Of a stretch of 64,000 bases of DNA, positions 1 through 11,827 are shown one piece after another (the first letter of the stretch is position 1; the number at the start of each line of letters is the position of its first letter). This DNA is from Pyropia haitanensis (taxonomy: Eukaryota > Rhodophyta > Bangiophyceae > Bangiales > Bangiaceae), in NCBI GenBank assembly GCA_008729055.1, contig SDUX01000002.1, positions 3,313,874 through 3,377,873 of the forward strand, read 5' to 3'. Under the pieces are notes generated by a model, which did not search any database, was not told the DNA's origin, and saw nothing but the letters and a program-made list of their open reading frames with translations. The position numbers were made by a program, and so were the translations under genes.

Positions 1-1547
1 CCCCGGTCATAGAGGGTAACGCCCAGGCACGTCGCGTGCGTGCGCAGCTGCTCGACGGCGCCCGCGCGGAACGTGTCGCACGCCGCGAGCAACACCGTCA
101 GGCCGTGGCGCTGCAGGTAAAACGCCGTCTTGGCCAGGCTGGTGCTCTTGCCAACGCCGTTCACCCCACAATAGACAATCACAAACGGGCCGCCGCCGGC
201 CGCCCGCTTGGCTGCAATGTCCGCCAGGATGTCGGTCGACTGGCGGGGCGTGAGCAACCGTGTCAGCGCGTCGCGTAGCGCGCCACGCACCGTCGCGGTG
301 ATGGTGGTCATAGACGCCATCGTCACCCCGTCCAGCGACGCCCCTACCGACGCGCACAGCCGCTCGGCAATGTCAGCGGTCACGTTCTTGGCAATAAGCG
401 CGTCGCGGACCGCCGCGAGCGCCGGCGCCAGCTCAGCCGCGGTCAGCTGCTGCACGCCGGCGAGGCCGCGGAAGAACGAGACGACGCCCGCTGCGGCACT
501 CTGCGGCGCCACCGCGTCCGTGGCCGCCATGGACACGCCGCCCGTCCAGCCGGTGCCGCCTCCACCGGGCGCAGCTACCACTGCTTGTGGCCGGCCGGCG
601 CCCGCGTCCCCCTCCTCCTCATCCAAATAGTCAAACGCCCGGTTGGGCGCCGCGTCCACAAACTGCTGCCGCACCCGCGCAACGGCTTCGGCGTCGGCGT
701 CACCGCCACGCCGCTCATCCTTGCCGGCGCTCATGTCCAGCGCGTCAATGTCCGCCTGCGTCGGCGCGGACCGGCTGCCTGCGCGCAGCTTCTTCTCGCG
801 CTTGCGCGGGGCGGCCGCCGCGGCCGCCCCGCGGGCCGCGGCGGCCGCGGTCGCGGCCGCGGCCGCAGACGGGCGGCCGCCGCCACCGCGTTTCCGAAGA
901 AACGCCGCGCGGGCGCGGGCCAGCCGCGCCATCGGGTCCTCCTCCTCCTCTGCGTTGCCGTCGTCGGCGACTGCAGCCTCCTCCTTGCTCGCGACCGGCG
1001 CGGCAGCGGGGGTGGAGGGAGGGGGGGGCTGCTCGCCGTCGCTGGGCAGCCCCCCCCCTCCCCCCTTCTTACGAGCCGCCTTGCCCCGCTTCTTCTTTGC
1101 CCCCTTGCCCCCCGCATACGGGGCGGGCCCCCCGGCGACGCCGTTCCCGCCCGGCCCGCCCGCCGCGACCGCCGCCTCGGCCTCGGCGTGCAGGCGCCGG
1201 AAGACGGCGTCAAAGCCGCTCACGTCCAGGGTGTCCACGTCCGCGCCTGGCGCGGCGAGCGCGTCGCCATAGGCGCGGACAAACGCGTCGCGGACGGCGG
1301 TCAGGAGCGCGTCCTTGTACGCGGGCGGCAGTCGGGTGGGGTACGCGACGACAAAGACCAGGCCAAGTCGGGCGGCAAGGGCCCAGCGGAGGGTGGTGGG
1401 GCCGACCGTAAACGCCGCGGCCGCAGCGCGCTCGGCCAGGAGGACGCGGCGGACAAGGGCGTCGAGCGGCCGAGACGGCAAGGGAATGAACTCTGCCTGC
1501 CAGAGGATGGTGCCGCCGGCCTCAATGATGGAGAAGAGGTCAATCAT
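1..1547 (-). CDS. SRPRA: Signal recognition particle receptor subunit alpha (partial, 3' end outside window)
   Basis: The product docks the SRP-ribosome complex at the ER membrane through a GTPase-GTPase interaction with SRP54. The frame is open without an intron from an ATG at 1547 to the window edge, giving about 515 residues. The first residues (MIDLFSIIEAGGTILW) match the start of the SRX/longin domain that binds SR-beta. A charged linker follows (about residues 130-340) with KKK, acidic and Ala runs. The NG GTPase domain then begins: the P-loop GVNGVGKST lies at about residues 461-469 and DTFRAGAVEQL, a signature of SRP-family GTPases, about 25 residues later. The remainder of the G domain lies left of position 1. 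The GTPase motifs and SRX start are seen; the role is family knowledge. FtsY and SRP54 share the GTPase motifs, but the SRX-like start favours the ER receptor. It diverges from clathrin heavy chain. Confidence 0.93.
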   Translation of the reverse strand, partial: MIDLFSIIEAGGTILWQAEFIPLPSRPLDALVRRVLLAERAAAAAFTVGPTTLRWALAARLGLVFVVAYPTRLPPAYKDALLTAVRDAFVRAYGDALAAPGADVDTLDVSGFDAVFRRLHAEAEAAVAAGGPGGNGVAGGPAPYAGGKGAKKKRGKAARKKGGGGGLPSDGEQPPPPSTPAAAPVASKEEAAVADDGNAEEEEDPMARLARARAAFLRKRGGGGRPSAAAAATAAAAARGAAAAAAPRKREKKLRAGSRSAPTQADIDALDMSAGKDERRGGDADAEAVARVRQQFVDAAPNRAFDYLDEEEGDAGAGRPQAVVAAPGGGGTGWTGGVSMAATDAVAPQSAAAGVVSFFRGLAGVQQLTAAELAPALAAVRDALIAKNVTADIAERLCASVGASLDGVTMASMTTITATVRGALRDALTRLLTPRQSTDILADIAAKRAAGGGPFVIVYCGVNGVGKSTSLAKTAFYLQRHGLTVLLAACDTFRAGAVEQLRTHATCLGVTLYDR

Positions 1548-2191
1548 GGTGGGTGGCAGGAGGGGCGGGAATGAGTCTCGTGAGGTAGCGCACGAAAAGA
1601 AGGGATGGATGTGGTGGGAGGGGACGTGAAAGAAGAGGGACACAACAGTGCCAGCCTCGGAGCAGAGTGGGGACGGGGCTGTCTGTAGCGTTGCGAACAA
1701 TGGATGGCTGGCAGCGGGCAAGTCTACGCTGTCAAGGCCGTCTCGTCACTCTGACGTACTGACACGGGAAAACAAAATCGTGACGCAGGTCACAAATCTG
1801 TTGCGTCGTCGAGCCAAATCCAAGGCATCGTATCAAATTACAGACATGAACACTTACTTTCTTGGCCCACAACTGGCCAAGCTGTCAGCGTCTTGCGCGC
1901 AACACGCTGCTCAGCAGGCACTCGGTCGCCAGCACGCGGGCGGTCGTGTGAACCCCCGACGACGCACTCCTGCCCCAAGCGCTTCTGCCGAACGTTCGCC
2001 CCGCGGTTGACTACCGCCTACCGGCTGTGGCTGCGCCGCGTTGGGGTTGGTACCCGCCTGCCCCGGCCGCCGTGCATCGCTGCGTGTGCCCGATCGCCCG
2101 CTTGGACCGGTGCATGACCCCGCTGGGGGTGGTGAGATCGCGCAGAGGCGAGTGAGGGCTGCGGCCGTCGGCTGGCTGACGGTGCGGCATC
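1548..2191. promoter_or_regulatory. Shared intergenic region between divergent SRP receptor and clathrin genes
   Basis: This 644-bp stretch separates the two start codons and must hold both 5' leaders and promoters. About 1690-1880 is visibly richer in A and T than the flanking coding DNA. No clear TATA box or repeat was recognised, and short open frames here show no protein-like features. Confidence 0.5.
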
Positions 2192-5100
2192 ATGGCGGCA
2201 CCTGTACCGATTCGTCTTCAGGAAGCCTTCTCGGTATGTGTGGGGCGATGGGCTGAGCTCGGAGGGGATGGTGTGGATGGAAGCAGCGCGCCTTGATCCG
2301 GACGCGGTCGAGTGGGGGCCGTGCTTGACCACCCCGCCTCGACAGTGTTGTGTGCTTGACTTCTTTTGCGTGTCGCTCCATTGCTCACCATCGTCCTGCT
2401 TTGTGTGCTGCTGGACGCATTTCTTTGATTGATCCGGCTGGTGTGTTGTTTGTGCACTAATATTCGGCTTGTTTCTGACCCAGCTTACGGCTTCTGGGGT
2501 GAACCCGGCAGCGCTCACATTTGCAGCGACGACTCTCGAGTCGGACAAGTATGTGTGCGTGCGCGAGGCATCGCCGACCGATCCCACCAAGACGCAGGTG
2601 GTGCTCGTGGACACCACCCGGCCGACGACGCCCTTGAGGCGGCCCATCTCGGCCGATTCGGCGTTGATGAACCCGACGACGAAGGTGATTGCGCTGAAGA
2701 ATGGCACCACCCTCCAGCTGTTTGACTTTGCGTCAAAGTCCAAGCTGAAGTCTTACGCCATGGCCGAACCCGTGGTGTTTTGGAAGTGGCTCGACTCGAC
2801 GACAGTCGGCATTGTGACGGCCTCGGCCGTGTTCCACTGGAACACCACCGACCCGTCGTCACCGCCCGAGCCAATGTTTGACCGCCACGCGTCGTTGTCT
2901 GCGGCGCAGATCATCAACTACCGGTCGAGCCCTGACGGCCAGTGGCTGGTGCTGGTGGGTATTGCAGGCGTGGAGGGTGGCAAGGTCGCTGGCCGGCTGC
3001 AGCTGTACTCGGTGGCGAAGAAGCTGAGCCAGCCCATTGAGGGCCACGCCGCGGCGTTTGCGTCGCTGCCCTTGGAGGGGGTGCCCACCACGCTGTTCCT
3101 CTTTTCCACCAAGCCCGTTGCAGAGGGGGCAGCGCCCAAGCTCCACATCATCGAGGTGGGCGCGGACACTAAGGCGGATGGCGCGCCGCGCTTTGAGAAG
3201 AAGGCTGTGTCGGTGTACTATGCCCCCGAGAGCGGCGCTGCTGACTTCCCCGTCTCCCTGCAGGTGTCGACGAAGTATTCGTTGGCGTTTCTGCTGACCA
3301 AGGCGGGCTACGCTCACGTATACGACATTGAGTCGGCCGAGTGCCTGTACCAGAATCGCGTCTCGGAGTCCACCCCGTTTGTGTCTGCGCCGCACGAGGC
3401 CACGGGCGGCGTCATGACGATCAATCGCAAAGGGCAAGTCCTTGTTCTCTCTGTCGTGCCTGAGAACGTAGTGCCGTACGTGATGTCCAAGCTGCAGGAT
3501 GTAGAGCTCGCCACCCGCCTTGCGTCTCGCAACGGCTTCCCTGGCGCGGAGCGGCTGTTTGCAGAGCATTTTGCCGAGCTGTTCGATGAGGAGCGCTGGC
3601 GCGATGCTGCGCTGGTCGCCGCCGAGTCGCCCGCCGGCTCCTTGCGCACCGAAGCGGTTATTGCCCGGTTCAAGGCGGCGCCATCCGAGGAAGGTGCTCC
3701 CTCGCCGCTGCTCATTTACTTCCAGGCCCTGCTCGAGCGGGGTCCGCTCAACGCGCTCGAGTCGGTGGAGCTGGCGGCTCAGCTGCTGTCCTTTGGACGC
3801 GCGCAACTGCTGGAGAAGTGGCTGAAGGAGAACAAGCTGGGGTGCTCGGAGGAGCTGGGCGATATGCTCCGTCCGCACAATGTGAACCTTGCGCTGGCCG
3901 TGTACATCAAGGCGCCAGCGCACCCCAAGGTTGTGCAGTGCCTGCTCGAGACGGGCCAGACGGCCAAGGTGGCACTGTATGTGAAGAAGGTCGGCCTGGA
4001 CATTAGCCACACGCAGCTGGTGCAGATGGCGTCAGCCTACTCGCCTGCTGCGGCGCTAGAGCTGGCCAATGCCCTGCAGGCGCAGGGCGCTCTGGTTCCT
4101 GCCGGCGGTGGCCCAACACCTGACGCGGCGGGTTCCTCTGCTCAGCGCTCCGGTGTTGACCACACTGCCATGTTTGACATGTTTATGAACAAGGGCATGC
4201 TGCAAGAGGCGACCTCATATTGTCTGGACAACCTCAAGGGCGACCTGCCCGGCGACGGGGAGTTGCAGACGCGGGTGCTCGAGGCCAACTTGGTCAACGC
4301 TCCGCAGGTGGCGGACGCCATCCTGTCGCAGGACGTGTGGCACCACTATGACAAGCACAAGATTGCGCTGCTGGCGGAGCGGGCGGGGCTGTTCCAGCAC
4401 GCGCTGGAGAACTTTTCTGACCTGGCCGACGTGAAGCGCGTGATGGGCAACACGCACGTCCTCAACCCCGAGTTCCTGCTCAACTACTTTGCCAACCTGT
4501 CGCCTGACGATGGCCTTGAGTGCCTCAAAGAGCTGATCAGCGCCAACCCCCGCGGTAATCTGGAGCTCTGTGTCACGATTGGCGCCAAGTACACCGAGGC
4601 GATGGGCGCTGACCGCCTCATGGAGGTTTTCCGCGGCGTCAAGCTCCCGGACGCGCTCTTTTTCTACCTAGGCGCTGTTGTCAACACGTCGCAGGACCCC
4701 GAAGTGCACTTTCAGTTTATCGATGCGGCCTGCAAGTTGCAGCGCTATGACGAAGCCGAGCGGGTGACCCGGGAGAGCTCATTCTATGATCCGGAGCGCG
4801 TCAAAGTATACCTGATGGAGGCACGCCTGCGGGACCCGCGGCCACTCATCAATGTGTGCGATCGGTTTGACTTTGTCGACGACCTCGTACGCTTCCTGAT
4901 GAAGAACAATCAGGTCAAGTTTGTCGAGGGTTACGTGCAGCGTGTCAACCCGACGCGGTGCCCGGAGGTGGTGGGCGCGCTTCTGGACCTGGACGCGGAC
5001 GACGAGATCATCAGCCGTCTTATTCTGTCAGTGAAGAACATGACGCCTGTGGCACCGCTGGTGGCTGCCGTTGAGTCGCGAGGTCGCCTCAAGCTGCTGC

Positions 5101-7679
5101 TTCCCTTCCTGGAGAGCCGCGTTGGCGACGGCGCAACGGACGCGGAGGTGCACTCGGGGGTGGCGAAGTGCTATGTGGAGTCCAACATCAACCCGCAACA
5201 CTTCCTCGAGACCAACCCGTACTACGACTCTCGGGACGTGGGTCGCTTTTGCGAGAAGCGCGACCCGTTCTTGGCGTACGTCGCATACAAGCGGGGCGCT
5301 TGTGACGATGAGCTGTTGGCGGTCACGAACGCGCACGCGCTGTACAAGGACCAGGCGCGGTACTTGGTTGACCGCGAGTCTGGCGAACTGTGGGCGACGG
5401 TACTGAACGAGGAGAACCAGCACCGTCGGGCAGTGATTGATCAGGTCATCGCGACGGCGCTGCCCGAGACGGCCGCGCCCGAGAAGGTGTCGGCAGCGGT
5501 CAAGGCGTTTATGCAGGCCGAGCTGCCGGGCGTGCTGATTGAGCTGCTGGAGAAGCTGGTTCTCCAGACCAGCAACACGGCCTTCTCGCGCAACCGCAAC
5601 CTGCAGAACTTGCTCATCTTGACGGCCATCAAGGCGGACCCGCCGCGTGTGATGGAGTATGTCCGGCGCTTGGATGCGTACGACGCAGAGGACGTGGCGT
5701 CTGTGGCCGTAAGCGCTGGCCTGTTTGAGGAGGCGTTTGCGGTCTTCCAGAAGGCGGACACGCCGGCGGCTGCCATTGGCATCCTGCTGCAGCAGATGAA
5801 CGACTTTGAGCGGGCCGCCGACTTTGCGACCAAGGCGGACCGGCCGGACGTGTGGTCGGCGCTGGGCGTCGCGCAGTTGGAGGCGGGGCACCTGGCCGAC
5901 GGCGTGACGAGCCTGCTGCGTGCCAAGGACCCAGCGCCGTACGCGGCGGTCATTTCCGCCGCCCGCGAGGCGGGTGGGTCCCCCGCGGACTTTGCGCTCG
6001 TCGTGAAGTTCCTCAAGTTCTCCCGCACCAAGGTCAAGGATATCAAGGCTGTCGACACGGAGATTGTGTACGCATTGGCCAAGTGCGACAACCGCCTGAC
6101 GGAGATTGAGGAGTTTGTGTCGCAGCCCAATGCAGCCGACCTGGAGGAGGTTGGCGACCGCTGCGTAGCGGAAGAACTCTATCCGGCTGCCAAGCTGCTT
6201 TTCTCGACGATCAGCAACTTTGGGAAGCTGGCGCCTGTTCTCGTTCGCCTTGGGGAGTTTGCGGCTGCAGTGGAGGCTGCTAAGAAGGCCGACCGTGTTC
6301 GGACCTGGCGCGCCGTCACGTACGCGTGCGTGGACGCCGAACAGTTCCGCCTCGCACATATCTGCGGCTTGCACTTGGTCATTGAGGCTGAGGAGCTGCA
6401 GGACACCATTGAGTACTACACTGACCGCGGCCATTATGCGGAGATTATTGAGCTGCTGGAGGCGGGGCTGACGCTCGACCGCGCCCACACGTCCATGTTC
6501 ACGGAGCTGGGTGTGCTACTGTCCAAGCACCGGCCAGATAGCATGATGGAGCACTGCAAGATGTGGTGGCAGAAGTGCAACCTGCCCCGCCTGGTGCGCG
6601 CTTGCGAGGTGGTGGCTCTGTGGGCCGAAGTTGTTTATCTGCACATCCAGTACGGGGAGTATGACAATGCGGCCACGACCATGATGGCGCACTCACCTGA
6701 CGCGTGGTCGCCGTCGGGCTTTACCGAGGTCATCACCAAGGCTGGCAACCTGGACGTCATGTACCGGGCGGTGGGCTTTTACCTGGACCAGCAACCGTCG
6801 CGGCTCAACGAGCTGCTCTCCGTGCTGGCGCCCAAGATTGAGTCTTCCCGCGCCGTATCCATCCTCCGCTCTGCGCGCGGCGACGTGCTGGGCCCGCTCG
6901 GGGCACTTCCTCTGGCCAAGGCGTACCTGCTCAAGGCGTCTGACGCCAACGTACCGGATGTGAACGAGGCCCTTCACGACGTGCTCATTGCTGAGGAGGC
7001 TGTCGACGAGCTGTCGGAGGCCGTCACGGCGCACGACAACTTTGATCAACTGGCGCTGGCTCGCCGCCTGCAGTCCCATAGCCTACTGGCGATGCGGCGC
7101 GTGGCGTGCACCGTATTCCGGCGCAACGGCAAGTACGAGCAGGCTCTGGCGATTGCCAAGGCGGACAAGCTGTACAAGGAGGCGATTGACACGGTGGCGG
7201 CTTCGACGGATGCCGAGCTGACCGAGGAGCTGGCTGAGTTCTTTTTGGAGTCGGGCCTCCGCGAGGCGTTTACGGCTACGCTGTTTACGTGCTTTGAGTA
7301 CTTCCGCCCCGACGTGGCGTTGGAACAGGCCTGGCGCTATGGTGTCATGGACTGGTCCATGCCGTTCATGATTCAGACGCTCAAGGAGGTTGCTGGCCGG
7401 ATTATGGGCCTGGAAGAGGAGAGCAAGGACAAGCGCGACGCGGTGGAGGAGGCCCGCAAGGAGGAGGAGGAGGCCATCAACGACGACCCATCCGTACTGT
7501 TGTACGGTCTCCAACCAGGGGCCAATGCCGGACCCAGCGTGCCCATGATCATGGCCCCTCCGGGCGGCGGTGGCGGCACGATGAACTCGGTGCCGCAGAT
7601 CACGTGGACTCCCCAGGCGGGCCCTTCTGCGGCGGCGGCGGCGGCCAACATGCAAACCTTTGCCATGCCTGGTCAGTGA
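2192..7679 (+). CDS. CLTC: Clathrin heavy chain (exons 2192-2233 and 2484-7679)
   Basis: This is the heavy chain of the clathrin triskelion, the cage-forming coat of vesicles at the plasma membrane, trans-Golgi and endosomes. Exon 1 encodes only 14 residues, MAAPVPIRLQEAFS. A GTATGT donor and a pyrimidine-rich CAG acceptor bound a 250-bp phase-0 intron, and exon 2 continues LTASGVNPA. The junction aligns without a gap to the conserved N-terminus of animal clathrin. The protein is 1745 residues, against about 1675 in animals. The N-terminal beta-propeller includes RRPISADSALMNPTTKVIAL. The long middle is made of alpha-helical clathrin repeats, and the C-terminus carries a charged helix then a Gly/Ala/Pro-rich tail ending QTFAMPGQ. 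The reading frame is intact with no long homopolymer. It lies divergent from the SRP receptor gene. Identity is very secure; the exact transcription start is not visible. Confidence 0.98.
2234..2483 (+). other. Intron of clathrin heavy chain
   Basis: This 250-bp spliceosomal intron starts GTATGTG and ends TTTCTGACCCAG. It is less GC-rich than the exons and interrupts the gene after codon 14. Removing it restores the conserved N-terminal alignment of clathrin. Confidence 0.93.
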
Positions 7680-8306
7680 GGCGGCTTGAGGGCGGGGTCC
7701 CTTCCGTGGAGCCTCGCTCTTCAAGTCGCCCGTTTCTCTGCTCGCGTTGCAGCTCGGAATGGTCCCGAGCGCTGTAACCCAGCGTGTCGTTGTGTGACGC
7801 GCGTCGCATCTGCCCTTTTTGTTTTAGTGTTGTGGCCACGACCGTGGGCGTTGTGCTGTTGGCCGTGCAGTCACCTGTATGTGTAGCACTTTCCCAAACA
7901 CTTTCCTTTCCATCCGGTCCTCCTCCTGACCTGAGCACGAGCTCCCGCTACGGCGGTCTATCCCGTTGGGGGCGAGCACGTCCCGCAAGTGAGCGTACGA
8001 CGGTCTGTCGCGACGGCGTCACCACTGTTCTCTACTCATTGGCCATGATGAGAGTCCGTGCGCGTGTTCATCGGCCCCACTCTGACAAGACGAACGCAAC
8101 GCACCTGCACGTGCGTAGGCATGGACATGCTCCCGCAAACGAAGGTTGGTGAATGGATTAGTCGGTCACTGTGCTTGGCATCCACTGTGGCTCCGCCTCT
8201 ACATCTTCCTCGTTGAGGCCGTTGTGTCACGCGCTCCCTCCTCGCCCGGTCCGTCGCTGTCCCCCGACTCGAGCCCCATCGTTTGCACCCGCCCCCCCCA
8301 GTCTGT
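7680..8306. other. Convergent intergenic region
   Basis: These 627 bases lie between the stop codons of clathrin (rightward) and the heptad-repeat protein (leftward), so they hold both 3' UTRs. No gene-like reading frame, RNA or repeat was recognised. Confidence 0.5.
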
Positions 8307-9272
8307 TCAGCCCGTCACGATCTTGCGCGTCGCCTCCGCGTTGCTGCGGGTCACCTCGGCGACAGCGCGGAGGCGCTCCGCCTCGGCACGCTGCTGCCCC
8401 GCGCTCCCCCGCTCGTTTTCGCCGACCCCCCGGGTAGCCTCGGCAATCGCGCGAAAGATCGCGGCGCCAGCGCGGCGGAGCTCCGCGATGCCCCGCAGGA
8501 TCTCCGCGTTGGCGCGGTCCACCTCGTCCCCACCAAACTCGTTGCCCTCGGTAAACGCCTTCGCGTCTGCGGTGGCGGCGGCGAGCTTGTCAATCGCCGC
8601 CGTGGCGGCGGCCTTGACATCAACGGCGACAGTCTCTGGGGTCACCCCGGACGCGGGCGGGGGGGTCCCCGCGGGCGCCGTCTCGTTGGCCGCGTTGCGG
8701 TTGCCATTCGCCACCGCGCGCGTGTCGTCGGCCGTCTCGCGCGCAATCTCCGCGCCGGCGCGCGTCTTTTCGGCCGCTGCCCGCACCTGCTCGCCGAGCG
8801 CGCGGCCGCCCTCCTCGTCGCCGCGGAAGCCTTCAGCAGTGCCGCGGACGAGCTCGGCCTGCGCGCGGCGGAGCTCCGCTTCCGCGGCGCGGATCTCAGC
8901 AAGGGCGCCAGTGAGCGCCGCCTTGGTTGCCTCCCCGTCTGTTACGGGCGCCACGGGCGCGGCCTTGGCCTTTGGCGCCGCGGCCTTGGCCTTTGGCGCA
9001 GCAGCCTTGGCCTTTGGCACTGCAGCCTTGGCCTTTGGCGCTGCAGCCTTGGCCTTTGGCGCTGCGGCCTTGGCCTTTGGCGCCGCAGCCTTGGCCTTTG
9101 GCGCGGCGGCCTTGGGCGCGACCTTGGCCTTTGGCGCCGCGGCCTTGGCCTTTGCCACGAGCTTGGCCTTGGCGCCCGTGGATGGCGTGCCAGAGACGGC
9201 AACGACGGCGACAGCCGCAGTTGCCAGGGCACCCAGTACGAGCAACCGCGCAAAGCGGGTGCGTGACGCCAT
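8307..9272 (-). CDS. Secreted Ala-rich protein with AAPKAK repeats and strict AExxR heptads
   Basis: I do not recognise a named family. The 321-residue product starts at a good ATG context and has a hydrophobic signal peptide (about residues 1-27). Residues 37-108 are about eight degenerate copies of a seven-residue Lys/Pro/Ala unit (KAAAPKA), like the tail of histone H1 or other polycationic linkers. About 121-195 and 256-318 are heptads with Arg at every seventh position and Ala-Glu three residues before it, without a break in register. Such xxAExxR arrays resemble long alpha-helical stalks in phage and bacterial fibre proteins. A Pro-rich hinge separates the two blocks. The protein is probably extracellular or in an endomembrane compartment, perhaps structural in the wall or matrix. 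Function is inference only. The gene converges on clathrin and has no frame break. Confidence 0.72.
   Translation of the reverse strand: MASRTRFARLLVLGALATAAVAVVAVSGTPSTGAKAKLVAKAKAAAPKAKVAPKAAAPKAKAAAPKAKAAAPKAKAAAPKAKAAVPKAKAAAPKAKAAAPKAKAAPVAPVTDGEATKAALTGALAEIRAAEAELRRAQAELVRGTAEGFRGDEEGGRALGEQVRAAAEKTRAGAEIARETADDTRAVANGNRNAANETAPAGTPPPASGVTPETVAVDVKAAATAAIDKLAAATADAKAFTEGNEFGGDEVDRANAEILRGIAELRRAGAAIFRAIAEATRGVGENERGSAGQQRAEAERLRAVAEVTRSNAEATRKIVTG
8951..9165. repeat. 21-bp coding tandem repeat (AAPKAKA units)
   Basis: About eight to nine copies of a 21-bp unit (on the + strand GCGGCCTTGGCCTTTGGCGC and variants) lie head to tail. They encode the Lys/Pro/Ala block of the leftward secreted protein and one copy is shorter than the rest. 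Copy number is likely to vary between strains. Confidence 0.9.
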
Positions 9273-11827
9273 GGTGAAGGGGAGGCGGGGGAGAGGCTAG
9301 GGTATGATGGGTATGGCCACGGGGGGTACGGTAAGGGCTACAGATGTGTGGCAGGGGGAGGAAACTGGGGGAGACAAAAGCTTGGGGAGGTAGGGTGGGA
9401 CAGAATGAGAGCCAAGTGTGGCCAGGACAGGGATGCGGAGATGCAACCGAGGCGGGTGATCAGGGGCACAACGGTGCCGATGTACAGGCAGGTGATGACT
9501 GGGTACGGGTGGCGGCGGGATAGGTAGATTGGTCAGCCTACTTCGGGCGGAGCGACGCGGCACTGCGGCGGTGATTGCAACCCGCTGCCGCCCACCCGCC
9601 GCATCCCAGTGTTGGGATGGCGCCCCCTGACGGCCGCCTCCCCCAGTGCGGCATGGCCACCACCGCGCACGCAGCGGCGGGAGCGGGGTGGGAGTGTAAA
9701 CGGGGGCGCCCTCCTCGATGTGAGTGCGGGAGGAGGGGGGGAGGGTGCCGGCAGCAGTCCGGTCAGTGGGCGACAGCGGCCGCCGTCGCGTCGGCCACCG
9801 CGGCTCGAGCCGGCGCGGACGGCCACGCTCCCCACTCGCGACCGCGGGAGGGGGTAGCGGCGGCCGCCGTGGGAGGGGGGCGACCTTCGAGGCCGTCCCG
9901 GATGTCGAGCGCGCGGCCGCGGGCAACCCGCACGGCAGCGGGCGGCGTGGGGGTCCGCTGCCCCCTCCGTTCTAGTGCTGTCGAGTTTACCGCCACGTAT
10001 GGAAAAATGCAGGAAATTTCTTTCTTGCACGCACAGAGGCCGTCAAGGCCGTTTTCTTGAAAGAGATCTTTCCTTTCATTTCCATCGCGAGACCCGCCAC
10101 GTGGCACCGCCCACGCCCTCCTATTGGCAGATACATGAAGCGGAGCTCGTATCTCCCTCCGATTGCAAGTCTCTTGGTGTGTAAGGACGCTTCTCCTGCG
10201 CGGCATTCGCCAGCCGTCTGCCTTGAGAGCCGCAGGCGCCGCTGCTGGCGCCGCCGCCCATCTGACAGTGAATGGCCTGACTGACCTTCCCGTAAATCCC
10301 CTTCATCGCAATCTTTCCCCAGAAAGGAGGACATCTCTACTCCGTTCCCCAATGCAGCGGCGACCCACCACCGCGCCCGCGGCCATGCCCTGACGAAGTC
10401 GCCAGCCGGCCGGCGTCGCAGTGGCCAGCGCACAACCCTGCCCACGCCGCACCCCGGCCTCCGCGCCCACATCCCGGGGGGGTGCGTCTGCGTGGGCGAC
10501 CGCTCCCCCCCCACCTCTCCACCACCGGGTGACCCCCCTGGCCAGCAGGCCCTGCTCCCCCCTGCCCTCCCAGTTGTGTCGCCTGCCCCGACCACCACGC
10601 GTTGCACAGCGCACGGCGGTGACCGGGAGGGCCGGGGCGGGTACGCACCAGCCACCTGGCGGGTGCCGCCACTGCCGGGTGCCGCCACTGCGGAGCGGTC
10701 GGGCGCGCCCCCACCACCGCGCTGATCCAACCAGTTGGGGGGGGGCTTGGGTCGGGGGCGTCCGCTGGTGGGCCGCCCACCCCCCCCTCCACCACCGAAC
10801 CGACTGGGTATGGCGTGCAAAGGAACGTCGCGTTGCCGCGGTGCAACGCCAAGGGGGGGTGGGGAGGGGGCGCGGAGCGGCGATTTGCTGGGTAGGGCGA
10901 GGTGGCCCGCCAACACTGCCGGCCGGTAGGTGCGTCGACGCCCGCGCGAATGGCCAGCGCTGAGAGCTTTGCAAGGGGGGAGTGAAGAGGGGGGGCGGTG
11001 GCGTGCCGAACTGTGAGTTCAACTTGAAAGGGCGGGGAGGGGCGGCCCCGCGCCCCGAGATACCGTGTGACGGTAGCCGGGGCGCGTGATGGAATCGGGT
11101 CTGCCCCCGCGGCTGCCACTGCCGCTGCACGGCCGACACCCCGCACGGGACGGCGACCGCGGCGGGCGGCGCCACCGGCCGCACTCCTCGCTGCGTGCGG
11201 GCGGCGAGCTGTGAAGGGGCGGCGCCCACCCACCGCCGCCGCCACCGCCGCGGGTCCCCCACCGTGGGTCGACTGGCGGCGGCCGTCCTCGCCAGCGCCG
11301 TTGACGGTCCCGCCTGCGGGGGACTCCGGGCGAGAGCCGGGGGCTAGATCTGTGGGCGGCCGGGCTCGTGACTGCAACTGGTCAAGCATCTGGGCCAGAG
11401 GGCTAGAGAACGCCAGATGCGGAGGGACGTGATGAAGCGCTTCTTGAGGTAGCCTCCCCAAGGTTGGCCAAGGACCCGAATACAGCTGCGACGGTCTTTG
11501 GTTGCGCTGGACTTTCTCGCCCCTGTGTATACAACCACACGCGCTGTACCGCCAACTGTGGGGTGGAAGGGAGACCCACCCGCGGAAACGCCCCAACGGC
11601 GCTCCCCAGACGTGCTCCGTAGACCAACAAGCATGCCTCGTCAGGCTGCTCGTGGCAGCAGACGCTGGCGGCCGGCATGGTCATCGCCCGCTGCACCTGC
11701 TGCACGACCCGTCTGTCGACGAGCCGCTCTCCCCCTTTGGACACAGCCCCCCCCCTCCTTTGGACATAGCGCCCCCCCCCCCCCTTTGACCATAGCGCCG
11801 CTACCCCTCTAGACCCGCAGCTGGACG
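9273..11827. other. Long intergenic region without a supported gene
   Basis: This 2.5-kb stretch is GC-rich with many overlapping open frames on both strands, as expected by chance at this composition. None has a recognisable domain, signal peptide or consistent codon pattern. A less GC-rich island at about 9990-10190 contains ATTGG/CCAAT-like motifs and could be a promoter, but nothing links it to a gene. Short C- and G-runs and a 15-bp duplication (10669-10698) are present. Confidence 0.4.

Noticed and set aside
8307..9272. Histone H1
   Set aside because: The AAPKAK repeat is H1-like, but there is a signal peptide, no globular winged-helix domain, and long heptad arrays.
9300..11600. Several long open frames on both strands (200-420 codons)
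   Set aside because: They overlap each other in all frames, are dominated by Arg, Pro, Gly and Ala, and show no domain, signal peptide or sensible start; chance frames at very high GC explain them.
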